Shown: piece by piece, positions 21,904 through 33,600 of the stretch
Layout: each line of letters begins with the position of its first letter
How positions within the stretch are numbered: the stretch's first letter is position 1
From: Arenicola marina
Taxonomy: Eukaryota > Annelida > Polychaeta > Arenicolidae
Reading direction: 5' to 3'
Length of the DNA stretch: 64,000 bases
NCBI GenBank assembly: GCA_964019135.1
Contig: OZ025257.1
Location: 40,875,798-40,939,797, forward strand
Notes under the pieces: model-generated
What the model saw: the letters and a program-made list of their open reading frames with translations, nothing else
Databases searched by the model: none
Told to the model about the DNA's origin: nothing
Program-made: the position numbers and the translations under genes

Positions 21904-24900
21904 ATGGGATCCGGCAATTCTTCCAGACGGCAAAGCATGGCAGAACGCAGTAGTGGTCGCGAGTCCAACGAAGGAGTAGATGAGGGCAGGAGCCAAGTGC
22001 CCGAAGGGGGTGCGGGCCGAGGCACCGACCCAGATTTGGCAACCATTCTGTCATATCTCGTTCGAAGGTTGAGAAAGTGTCTCTGTTGCCCGCGTTGGTA
22101 CAGAACCTCTATATGATGTTATCTTCATCTTGCATCCTCCACTACACGTTGACTTCACTTATCTTGCAACTTACCTGGCATCGAATGTGATGTGGTGCTT
22201 TAATTTTTATCAGGGCCTACTTTGTTCAACAGTTCAATTGCATAACAGCAAACAACAACACAAGCGTAAAATCATAATACATGCATGGACATTTAAACTG
22301 CAGAGTCATCATCATAAAACTATTTTCCCCTGTTCTATTTTTAGTGGCAGGGTGTAGGGTAGCAGGCTATGGTTGAGGAATATCAGCCCAGCACAGGGTT
22401 CTGGCCAGTAATACCTGGTGTCGACTATCAAATTAATGCCTTCTACAGCCCCCTCCTTCCTTCCCCAGCCCCTAACCCTGAACGGTAGGGCTAGGCTGTG
22501 TATGGGATAAGATTCTTTATAGCCATGGCTACCCCCCTCCCTACCCAACACATGCACACACCCTATATATTTTTATTTATATATATTAGTATCTTGCTAT
22601 ATTTTGTTTTGCCAATTCCCTAACAGATATGACTATATATTATATAACTGATTTGATATATCTATGCCACTCAGATATACCAAGTATTAATACCATCCCT
22701 ACCACCTTATACAATATCAGTATATGTTATATATACTGTTATTAAAAATTATATCATCGTAATCATATTGTCTGCTTATATTAACTATTGTGACTTCATA
22801 AATGTGTGATAATTCATTGAATATCTTTATAAAATCAAGGTTATCACTTCATTCTTATTCAGTTTTTAATTTAGAATTTAAAAGATTTAGGTATTTAAGC
22901 ATTACCTAAAGATTTGAAACTCTCTTATTAATGAAACATACTTAAATTAATTTACATGCAAAACTTAATTTAATCTTAAGTTGAAAAATGGTATGAATGA
23001 TATAGATCAATCTAGATCAGGAATAGACTATATGCAATATCCAGATATCATGAATACGGTATATTTATGGATAGAAAATGAAAAATGTTTTGTAATGGTA
23101 TAATGCTAAACGTAATATATCAAAGCTGCCCATGCAATAATTTTTTACCAGGGGAAATAGTTCAAATCTTTTAGAGGAAAATTATGCATTTAGGCCTTGA
23201 TTGCAGAATTTTTTTCATATGCAATAAAGACAGGAGCATGATGTTAAAGACACTTTATCATCAAAATTATAATAATGTGGCAGTTTTTTCCCTTGTAGCA
23301 TGAGGATAAAGATGAATGAGCATACACATGATAAAGTTAAAACTAACTTAACACTAATCATGATTGAAAATAAGATTAAATAATTTTGTATCTAGTAATT
23401 TTATAAATTAATAAAAACTGGGTGAAAAGGATGTTTCTTTTGTGAAGAAAAACAGCATATTAGATAATATTAATCATAATCATTCAGTTAAATGCTGCAA
23501 GCTAGCAAACTAATAGTTTATAACTCATATCCTTTTATATGGTTGTAATTTGGTCACATATAAAATCTTTATTACCAATCATATATAAAAAAAAGAAGAT
23601 AATAATCCATTCAGGAAATTGATATCCTAGCTTCCATTCATTCCTTTTACATTCTTCTCCTATAAAATTGCTACTGTTACAACTTGAATTACAACCTGCC
23701 TTTATGTCTTGTTGAGCTGGATTTGGAATTGATCTTTCCCTTTTTATGATGCAGTGGCCAAGTGAGAATTCTGGGTTCTGGAGGTCTTTATGATGATGAT
23801 GATGAGGAGTACTATAACGACTATGAAGATGAAGAGGAAGGTGTTCGACCATCCTCACCACCCCCTGGTAATAATATGTTATTACTGATGGAACAAACCT
23901 TTATCCCCCCGGAAGTGACATGTTGCCATTACTGGACTTAAGCTATGGTCATATCATTTTGCTTTTCATTGCACCTCATATGCTCTAGCAAAAAGTTGTT
24001 GGTACTGCATGTGGTGTTTTTAAAAGCGAATTTACTTGTTTCTGTTTTTTGCATGATATAATTGATAGTACCTCACCCTTTCTGGTATAATGCCATGATA
24101 TAGTTTATAGTAACTTATTCCTCCCCTGGTAGTGCAATGATGTAATGAATAGTACTCTATCCAGGTATTCCATGTACCAGTACTTATATTGCCTCATTCC
24201 ATCTGGTAATTCCAAGTAAATTAGATTGTACCCCTTTGTTCAGTTGTACTGGTAGTACTCCAAATAACTTACACGTTATTTCTGTAGAGCCTTTAACAGT
24301 TTTCTTTGTCCACTTTTCAGTTGATCCCGACCCTGACACAAGTAATATAAAGGTCAGCAACTTGTAATTTTAAGTTCAAAGAAAGTCATACAATTATGAT
24401 ATACATCTATTTGTTATAGCATAGCATGTTTAATGATTTGTGCATCATCATGACTTGCACTTCTATACACGCAACTATTTTTCTGTAACAAAATTCTAAA
24501 AATAAGATGTTTCATTGATTCGTTTTAGTACAATGTGTTTTCTTCAGTGGGCCTATTTTGTTGTTTATTCCAGAAGAGTGAATTGTGGCAGGAAATTCAG
24601 TTACAATCGGGTGGATCTCGCTTGGTATCTCAAAATGGAGCCGTGCCCTCCGTCTCTAACTTACTTCAGAAGGTTGGTGTTCATTGAACAACAGAAAACT
24701 AGCGCGTGTCAAAATATGTTTAAAAGACTTACCGGTAGTATTATTATGGAAATAAATATAAATAAAGGAATAAAAGGTGTTAAATATAGAAAGCGGCCTC
24801 CGGTACATACATGTACGATATTATATAGTCAACTTGTATTTGACATACACAAGTGCAGACAAATAAATAGTTTGTTGCTGAGGATGTTTAATATATACTG

Positions 24901-27900
24901 GAGGAGTTTATGCATTAATTGTATTTATATTGCGCAATTGAGTTTGGCTGAGTTCGCCGTTTTCAATGTACCGGTAGTTAGTTCTGACGTCGCGCTAACT
25001 CAGTCGGTGAGGTCTGTTTGCCGATTTTGCCTTCATGGCCACACAATTTGGTCTTTCTAAACAGCGGGAGGTCGGCTTATGCGGTCCGTGCAGCTTCACT
25101 CTTGGAGACTGTTGCTTTCTTACCTCATGGTAAGCACGTGTCCTCATGCCGTAGACGATTAGAATAATATAAATCATTGTAATTGATTTACATAATAACT
25201 ACCGAATGTATTTTAAAAGACCTCTTTCTCTTGTTGACTTATTTTGTGGGGTTCCCAACAACGAATACATAAGTGTGAATGATCACCTCAAAAATCACAC
25301 TTGTTGGGGTAGTTGATGTATTATCACTTCATACCGATATAACTGTGGGATATATTTTTTCGTATGTGTTCCCGAGCTTACTCGAAATATAATTACGGTC
25401 GTCATGTGCGCAAACTTATGGGATAGGACAGGACATATGGTTAGGATAGGACAGAAATAGTAAAGTGGGGGGAGGGAGCCTTTCTCCCAGTCACCCAGAC
25501 TTTGTGTCTGTATAGTTCGATCTCATGTCGGTCATGTTTCTGTATTTCTTCTGCAGCTTCTTGCCCAATAAGATGAAGGAAGTGGCACGCTATCGCCACA
25601 AAGCTTTCTGCGGGACTTACTCCAAGGATGGAAGCATCTTCCTGTCCGCATGCCAAGGTGAGACCGCGAGGACAAGGGACTCCCGTTGGTATGGAGTAGT
25701 TGAGACGCGATCTGGGTGATGGTTGTGTCCTTGTCGTATAACCCGGCTTCAAACTTGTGGCCCTGGGGCATCATGTGGTTTCCATTATTCGAGCCCTTCG
25801 CAAAGAGCAGGGGATTACCCCGGGTACATGGCTCCGCTCTTCCCTTCCATGGACGCATTAGACACGCATTATACAACCAACCAACCAACTTTTTACTAGC
25901 TAGAATAAACTATTACCATGGGTAAGCTTGTAAAATTGATACGTTTGTATCTATGAGCCCTGTGATGTAACATGATTGTTATTAGAAGATAAGAATATTA
26001 AAAGAAATTGTCGGTATTTACCATCTACATTGAAACGATGCTCTATATATGTGTGCAAATGGCCTAGGATGCATTCTTCGGTTATTGAATCCATACATTA
26101 TTCGTACGCTGGAAGTGTTGACTGATTTTATCATGGAGCGAGTCAAAGTTATGTCGAATATTGGGATCGTTTTGCTGCCAGAATTGAGGTGAACTGTTTG
26201 TAGACCTGTCACGTTAGTCTCGACTGCTAAACGTTGGGTTAAAGTCTTCTCTTTTTTGTTGTTACTATAGATCGTCAGATTAGGGTTTATGACTCGGCTC
26301 TTGGAAAGTTCAACTTGATGAAGACAATTCAAGCCAAAGACGTAGGCTGGTCGATATTGGACACAGCCTTTAGGTCAGTATAAACCGCCCGAAGAGCATG
26401 TGCTTTTCCTCAAGTATTACATGAATATAAAACCATTTAGTTTTTCGAAGGCTCTGGCCCGAACCATATCGGTATTACTTTACATTGGTACGATTAATAC
26501 TGTTCGAATTATCTGATGTTATCTGGCAATTTGAGAAGCCATCCTACTAAATCTTGCATTTTTGAGATATGTATCAAATGTATTGAATGACAATTTGGTT
26601 CCTCACCGCCCATTTCTCTTCTGCAGTCCTGATGGCAACTTCTTGATCTACTCAAGCTGGTCTGACTGCAGTCAGTATTTCTTGACCTTGACCTGTTTGC
26701 AAATACAGTTTTAAATTTTAAGATATTCTCAACGTGTCTGTGACGACAATTTGCAAAATCCAGTTTACCCTCATAATAAAGTTCTCTATTTTAAGGCAAA
26801 ACAGTCATTGTTAATAATGTATAGATTGTACGCTTATTTTGACGTTGTTTGTTAATACATATAACATCTTTGCAGTATGTTTTTAAGACTATAAACTTAC
26901 GTTTTGTCTTTCAGTTCACATCTGTAGTATCCATGGTGACTACGACACCCACAATGCATTGCATCTCTTCCCTACCACGGACCACAGTTTCTGTATATTT
27001 TCCGTATGCTTCTCTGAAGACAACAAAGAGATTCTTGGAGGGTAAGGCTGTGTTGTACTCCACGATTATGGAATTCATGCTAGGGTAAATGCTGCGTTAA
27101 CTATAGATTAGGGACTAAGGGAGGTTAAGGCTCTGTTATACTCCAGGATAAGGCAGCTTATGATCTATATATATATGTATATATCGCTCAGGCAGTCCGT
27201 TAACGAATATTCACCATACTGCTTGATAGCAGTACTTTCTTGTGTTCCTAATCATGTGTATGACGATGTTTACTTCATGATTATATGTCAGTAGCTATAC
27301 ATTTGTAAAAGTGACGTTTCGGTTAAAACTACAGCGCTATTGTGACTGTTCTTAACACGACTCTCATTTATTCTCGATTTTGACCCTCAGGGCTAACGAC
27401 GGGTGCCTGTATGTATATGACCGAGAACGAGGAGAGAGAACTCTGAAGGTAGTTGGCAGTATGTCTTTTAGAGAATTTCAAGGTGACAGATGATAAAATT
27501 TTAGCCTTGTATGTGTTTTCGGTGGTTGGATCGATTGTCAGTAAGACGACATCCATATATGTGTTTCTTCGCGGTGTTTAGATCGAGTGTCACGCGGATG
27601 ACATCAATATCTATTTCTTTTCGGTGTTCAGAGCCAGTATCACGAAGATGACATAAATATCTATTTCTCTTCGGTATTTAGAGCTAGTTTCTCGACGATG
27701 GCGTCAATATTTATTTCTTTTCGGTGTTTAGATCGAGTGTCACGAAGATGACGTCAATGCTGTTGCTTTCGCCGATGCTTCGTCGCATATAGTGTTCAGC
27801 GGCGGGGACGACGGCCTCTGTAAGGTGAGCACTCTGTGCCAAGGCAAGGGGGGGTGATGTCTGTCAGGGGGTGCTCTCACCAAGCGGCGGGGACGACGGC

Positions 27901-30900
27901 CTCTGTAAAGTGAGTACTCTGTGCAAAGTGGGGGGGGGGGGGTGTCTGTCAGGGGGTGCTCTCTCCAAGCGGCGGGGACGACGGCCTCTGTAAAGTGAGT
28001 ACTCTGCACAGGCGGGGGGGGGTGGATGTCTGTCAGGGAGTGCTGTCTCCAAGCGGCGGGGACGACGGCCTCTGTAAAATGAGTACTCTGTGCAAAGGGG
28101 GGGGGGGGTGTCTGTCAGGGAGTGCTCTCTCCAAGCAGCGGGGACGACGGCCTCTGTAAAGTGAGTACTCTGTGCAATAGGGGGGGGGGTGTCTGTCAGG
28201 GAGTGCTCTCTCCAAGCAGCGGGGACGACGGCCTCTGTAAAGTGAGTACTTTGTGCAAAGGGGGGGGTGTCTTGTCAGGGAGTGCTCTCTCCAAGTAGGA
28301 TGGCGTCTTGTGAAAGTCACCGGTCTGTAAGTAAACAAATTGTAAGGTGAGGAGGCACTTTGAAATTCATCTTTTTAGGCGCTTAATTTACTCTGGTCAG
28401 CGACATTTCTCCACGTCATTCACAGGTCTGGGACCGGCGGATGTTGCGCGAGAACAACAACGCTCCTGTTGGTGTCCTGGCCGGCCACTCGGACGGCATC
28501 ACGTACATCGATTCCAAGGTCAGTTAAACGCGCATCTCAAGGTCACGATCGAGCCTTCCCACCTCAATTGATGTGCGCGTTTAGCTGCGGACCAATAAGT
28601 GAAAAGCTGAAATTGGTGGGTTGTTTTTCTTTGAGATCCCGTTTTGTCAAACGGGGACTAGTTAGTATGCTGGAACCAACAGGTCGTGGGTTCGAACCCT
28701 GGCGTTTGCATCTGGATCATGCTCCATCCATCTCCGTGTCATTATCCCGGGAGCTTCCCAGGATGACCTTCATCTACACAAAGTTGGCCCCAGACCCTTA
28801 GTTTTCTAAGTCACGATAATATCATCTGTGTTTAGTAATTTACTATGACTATAATAGTGCGCTTAATGAAAGCATATCATTGTACCATAACATATTATTA
28901 TGGGCGTTGAGCAATTAAGGAATGGTAATATTAATTTGAATGGTATATCCGTTAACAGGGGACGGAATATCGTAGTATTACTGCATACCACGTACATACG
29001 TGTTTCTGCTCTATTTAATCATTGTTGTTGATCGGCCAAAATCTCTGCTCCGACTTGGTTCAGTGTGAACATACCGCACCGAAATATCCACATTATAAGC
29101 TATGCTTCTGAAGATGTTATCGTAAACGTTAATGAGCGATGTGTAGCTGTCGAAATACTCACTACTAGAAATAATTTGTACATGATCAATTAGATGTGGA
29201 ACCGGCTCAGCTTTGGCATAAACGCCATTTTAATTTATATATCTGCATATCTGTTGTATTATGAAATCAGCAGCGGATGCTTTTATGCTTTCATATTACC
29301 AAGCAGAATCCAGCTCACCGCAGTACATCAAGAAGCAGCTTTTAAGTCATTCTTCACCCCCTGCTACTCCTGAGTGATCAGTTTTTCGTACTTTAGGCGC
29401 CCTTACCTCCCGCCCCTCCTCCCCGCCTCCGTTTACTAACATCATGTGTTCTTCACTGTATTAGGTTCACTGCTACAGTTAATGTATAAAAATCCAGACT
29501 TATTGATGATATCCGTTGTCAGGGAGATACGCGGTACCTGGTGTCCAACTGCAAAGACCAGACAATCAAACTGTGGGACATGCGGAAGTTCTCGTCTCAA
29601 GCTGCTCAAGACGTGAGTCCTCACTTCTATTAATGGAACGACTTGTATAATACAAACATATAAACTGTTTGTGCACCTCAGTTGATTCTTGAAAAATTAA
29701 ATTCATACCCCAAATATCGATGTATATAACACACTTGTGTACGTAATGCATGTAAAAATCCATTATTCTCAGAAGAAAGGCCTAAACAAATAGAATGAAA
29801 ACCCGGCTCAAACTTGTTTACACGAAATCATCTCGGTGGGTATATTTAATGCGCCTTAACACGATTACGAACTTATAAGATTTGGTGCTCTTACCGCGCG
29901 TCTATATAACTAAGTAGCTTATCGTTAGGGGTAAATGAGTTTGTTTACCGAGTACATTCTTCGTGAACCGTTAGGGCACTCGCCGAGAGGTGGCGCGCCA
30001 GACGTGGGACTACCGCTGGCAACAAGTGCCGCGGAAAGGTACGAATAATCATTGTTCTAATTATAAATCATCAGTGCGGAGTACAAAATACTACTACTAC
30101 TACTAGGCTTAATAAGAAAAATAATATTACATAAATATATTCCGGAATCTTCATTTGTGACGTCGATAATAACGGACTGCTTTGTCTATGACGTCAAGCG
30201 TCCCGTAATTTAAGTTACCTTTATTTGTTGCATACGCGATAAGAATACATACTGCGTATGGGGTATACCTTGCTGTTCTAGAAGGGTAGGTGGAGCTTTT
30301 ATCGTATATTTGTGTCAGGTACAACAGGATAGTTTGATGCAATCATATTGGACTATCCATGTGAAATTATACATGTGAAGATATACATGTGAAGCTATAC
30401 AGCAGGATAGTTTAGTTTCGAGTCCATGTCATTCTTTACGTAGTCAGATGGCGTCAAATGTATGTAGACACCAAGTATAAAATTCCCTCGCTCAATATCG
30501 CCTTGTTCCTTGCGCGGCTGGTTCCCTGTTCCGCCAGTGGTGCGGAAGACTGTCACGATCCCTGGCGACAGCTCCCTGATGACCTACAAAGGTCACAGTG
30601 TCCTGAACACCTTGATCCGGGCGCGGTTCTCGCCCCTGTTCTCCACGGGACAGAGATACATCTACTCCGGCTGCGCCTCCGGGGCCGTCATCAGTAAGTA
30701 CATGCGTGAAGGTAGTAAATATATGTATTATACAAATACTGTGTACAACAGTAATATACGAGAGATAACTAGGCCCAGCGTCACTTTGAAGAAAAACTAA
30801 TTATAAACAGTTAGATCTGATCTAGCTGTTTATTTCAGTACAAAGTACATTAAAAACGTATGTGCAAACTGAGTATATGATTCTGAAACTTAAGAATAAT

Positions 30901-31322
30901 GCTGTCGAAAACCGTTGGAGGATGTTGGACGAGTCTCTCTCAATGTACCAACAGCAAATTGAAGTACATGCATTACCAGTTTATATCATCTCTCCCAAGA
31001 TTAACAAAATATTACTATCAAATCGAAAAACATATAGTAGACCATAACGAACATTTTAGTAAAACCTTATTTGTAAACAAATGGAATTGTATAATTTCAG
31101 CTTTTTGAACTACCTCTGTTTATACACCTTTGGCATTTTGAATGCTTTCAAAACTACCAGCTCTTGCTTTTTGTATTGTACTTTTCTAGTATTGGATCGT
31201 TTTGTAGGGTATCTTTCTTGTATTGTATTCTTCTTGTGTTTGATGATCAGATGTATGAAAATGACATTATATCCTTGTATTTTATGTAATGTGACACGAA
31301 ACTGCTATTTTTGGAAATAAAT

Positions 31323-31353
<31 letters not shown>

Positions 31354-32855
31354 GAAGTTTATATCATCTCTCATTCCTTTATATATAGCTGTAACAACGA
31401 TGGGTGGTTCCATGTGACTCGTCCTTGCCTGTACTGCCCGTATCCGCATTGAAAAGCAATAAATAAACAAAAAGAGACACGTATTTTGCGACTACTATGT
31501 ACTACGACAACTAATATGTATAACAGTAGTATACAAGAGGTAACTGGGCCCAGTGTCACGTTGAAGAGAACATTGCAAGCGGTTAGAGCCAGTCTGATGT
31601 GGAACAGTATTTTTAAAACCGTCACATGGGTTCTGATGCACCCATTATATTATTCAGTAAATGAAAGAGTGATATGTGTTACCAGTTGTGTTGATGTTAA
31701 TAATATGATGAGTTCTTAATAGTGATGTTCACGAACGCGTTATGTCTTTATGCAAAACAAAAATAGGTGGAGGAGAAATCTTGCCGTAATATCACTAGTA
31801 AGCAGCGCACGATCCATCGCGTTAAACGTATTATAACTCATGGCACATAATCCATGCAACATAATAACATATTTATGTTTAACATTGTCTTCTATGGTTT
31901 TCCGATTGATATGTTAATAGGATTTTGGTATATCCCGGAGACAGTTTACGTGAGCACAATTTTGATTTTGGTCAAAACCCATTTTCGGTATTTTCACATT
32001 TTCAGTATATGATGTCTTAACTGGACGTATCGTGAAGAAGCTAGAAGGCCATCGCGCATGCGTGAGAGATGTTTCATGGCATCCATATGAAAACCAGCTG
32101 CTAAGCACATCGGTAGGTTGTCTTCAGATTCAGATGTGTCTATTCACAATCACCATATATGTGCCATCCCTCCAACCCTGTGACCCTTGCTCTTTATACG
32201 GCCCCTCACCAATATTTTCTGTCCGCCAAACAATGTTAATAAATCTTCACTAGATTTCTAACGAGAACGGTTTTGTTTGCTTATATATATTAGTTATGCA
32301 TTTTCAACATTTATTTAAACCTTTCTTCTTATATCATTGGATATTGACTTGCGATATATGTTTAATGCTCGGTTTATTTGAATTATTTCGTCATATTAGG
32401 AAGGAAACCTGAAGCAGACTGACATAGGTCGCGCTGGCTATATAATGACAATGATCGACCTACTGTTCACCAAAATTCCAGTCGTTGTACCTGCGGGGTG
32501 CGGCGGGTTGTTGTGTAATATTGAATTAATTTTCTCTACGTATGGACAAGTGAACTTTAGCGTCCGAATAAGTACGTGAACTATTGTGGATAAAGCCCAT
32601 GCCCTTTAAGTCGTTGTAACCGCGGGGTGCGTCTGTGGTTGTTTGCAGTGGGACAGCACGGTGGGCCTGTGGAGCTGCCAGCCGCGCCCTCTGACGGACA
32701 CCGAGGGGGAGTCGGACATGGACCTGGATGACGACGACAGCGACGTCGACGCCGACGGGGAAAGCTGCCCGCGGCGGAGTCGGCGTCTGAAGATCCGGCG
32801 ACAGCGACTCGGGAGGCGCGAGGGCCAGCAGCGCGCGCGACAGACAGCCCGGTAG
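21904..32855 (+). CDS. DCAF11: DCAF11 (WDR23), complete 17-exon gene
   Basis: Coding exons: 21904-22067, 23755-23867, 24321-24352, 24574-24672, 25065-25129, 25557-25657, 26271-26373, 26627-26670, 26915-27041, 27391-27448, 27732-27824, 28426-28518, 29523-29612, 29975-30038, 30538-30693, 32006-32112, 32649-32855. All are GT/AG and every phase agrees; the sum is 1716 bp, 571 residues (human is about 546). DCAF11 is a WD40 substrate receptor of the CUL4-DDB1 ubiquitin ligase; its worm orthologue WDR-23 restrains SKN-1/Nrf. Matches include LSYLVRSGQVRILGSGG, an acidic stretch (DDDDEEYYNDYEDEEE), KAFCGTYSKDGSIFLSACQ, AKDVGWSILDTAF, GGDDGLCKVWDRR, DQTIKLWDMRKF, TWDYRWQQVP, IPGDSSLMTYKGHSVLNTL and EGHRACVRDVSWHPYE. 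VWDRR and LWDMR are WDxR motifs of the kind that contact DDB1. MGSGNSS at the N-terminus fits an N-myristoylation signal. The C-terminus is odd: an acidic run (DMDLDDDDSDVDADGE) and then a very basic tail. Confidence 0.97.
25795..25888 (+). mobile_element. SINE family A 3' fragment in DCAF11 intron 6
   Basis: It holds 'ttcgcaaagagcagggga', 'gtacatggctccgctcttcc' and the tail CCAACCAACCAAC, matching the 3' half of family A. The tRNA-like head is not recognisable. Confidence 0.7.
27530..27760 (+). repeat. 50-bp array of the DCAF11 exon 11 splice acceptor
   Basis: Copies of 'ttcggtgtttag' plus the first bases of exon 11 (ATCGAGTGTCACGAAGATGA) begin at exactly 50-bp spacing: exon-start positions 27582, 27632, 27682 and the true 27732. 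A decayed copy without AG begins near 27530. Each of the three upstream copies keeps a T-rich tract and AG. Splicing at 27582 meets a stop after about 24 codons. Confidence 0.9.
27797..28320 (+). repeat. ~84-bp array of the DCAF11 exon 11 splice donor
   Basis: The last 27 bp of exon 11 (encoding SGGDDGLCK) and its donor recur downstream. The true donor is at 27825; GTGAGT copies are at 27910, 27995, 28161 and 28242. One copy at 28079 has AT in place of GT, and a decayed copy lies near 28300. Spacing is 85, 85, 84, 82 and 81 bp, varying with the G-run length in each unit. Confidence 0.92.
28640..28790 (+). mobile_element. tRNA-derived SINE in DCAF11 intron 12
   Basis: A box B-like GTGGGTTCGAACCC follows a degraded box A (ACTAGTTAGTATGCTGG). 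The body 'ccgggagcttcccaggatga' resembles the middle of family C SINEs. Confidence 0.6.
30995..31355 (+). mobile_element. Retroposed 361-bp sequence with poly(A) and 17-bp target duplication
   Basis: A perfect 17-bp direct repeat AGTTTATATCATCTCTC flanks it (30978-30994 and 31356-31372). The insert ends with AATAAA (ggaaataaataattat) and 25 A residues (31329-31353). These are the marks of LINE-driven target-primed insertion. The body matches nothing I know: it could be the 3' UTR of a host mRNA (processed pseudogene fragment) or a LINE 3' end. It lies in DCAF11 intron 15 in sense orientation. Confidence 0.85.
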
Positions 32856-33074
32856 AGACGCCGCCCTGGGAGGTGGGAGGGGGGGGGGGAGGAGGGCTTT
32901 GGGGTGAGCTGTTTTTGTAACACCTCCATCGACCGGTGTGACGTCATCCGGTGTCGGGAGTTATTTGCTGCGGGACAGCGCATTAATTAATTGTGGTCAA
33001 CCAAGTTGGATCAACTTGGATTAAATTAAGTTTAAGGAGATCTCCTGTTGTCGCTAAGGCCCTTATAGTAATCA

Positions 33075-33293
33075 GACCAGCAATTGCGCAGGTACCAGTG
33101 ATTGCGCACCGAGCCAACAGATGATAAACATAATATGCAGATATCTTGGAATGTTACAAAATAGATTTCAAGGTAGCTGTGACATATGAAGGCATCTGTC
33201 TGGTAGAATTTTGGACACAAATTCACATGAATAAAATAACTAAAGTGCATTTCTGCAAGTGCGCAGTCACTGGTACCTGCGCAATCACTGGTC
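33075..33293. mobile_element. 219-bp MITE-like inverted repeat in DCAF11 3' region
   Basis: Arms of 35 bp (33075-33109 and 33259-33293) are reverse complements with about three mismatches. Each arm holds GCGCAGGTACCAGTGA flanked by two diverged copies of ACCAGTGATTGCGCA. No target duplication was identified with confidence. Confidence 0.8.
33230..33235 (+). promoter_or_regulatory. Candidate DCAF11 poly(A) signal
   Basis: AATAAA lies 375 bp past the DCAF11 stop and is the first clear signal I see downstream. It sits inside the MITE-like element at 33075-33293. Confidence 0.45.
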
Positions 33294-33439
33294 CACCTTC
33301 TATATGCCTAATCCTGTGCGGTCTTTTTCTGTTTCTCGAATTTATAATGCACAATTCAAATTGTGCCAACACTTAAGTTATCAGGACGTTGGGTTTACGA
33401 ATACGACGGCCCACAATCGAGGTGGGTGGGTGGGGGGGG

Positions 33440-33600
33440 GGGGCTCCCGGGTGTGGTGGTAGCGCTCTAGACAGCATATCGACATATAGGTCCTGGGTTC
33501 GAATCCGGGCCTGGGAACCCAATCCGGGCCATGTTTCATTCATTCATCTATCCCGCATCGTCGCGGGATGTTCGTTGGCCCAGCTTAGCCCTTGCGTTTC
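33440..33600 (+). mobile_element. SINE family C copy
   Basis: The head GGTGTGGTGGTAGCGCTCTA and box B CTGGGTTCGAATCCGGGCC match family C, as do CATGTTTCATTCATTCATCT and GTTGGCCCAGCTTAGCCCTT in the body. A G run precedes it. Confidence 0.82.

Noticed and set aside
30862-31320. Small frames in DCAF11 intron 15 as genes
   Set aside because: They lie mostly in the retroposed insert and flanking AT-rich intron and show no domain.
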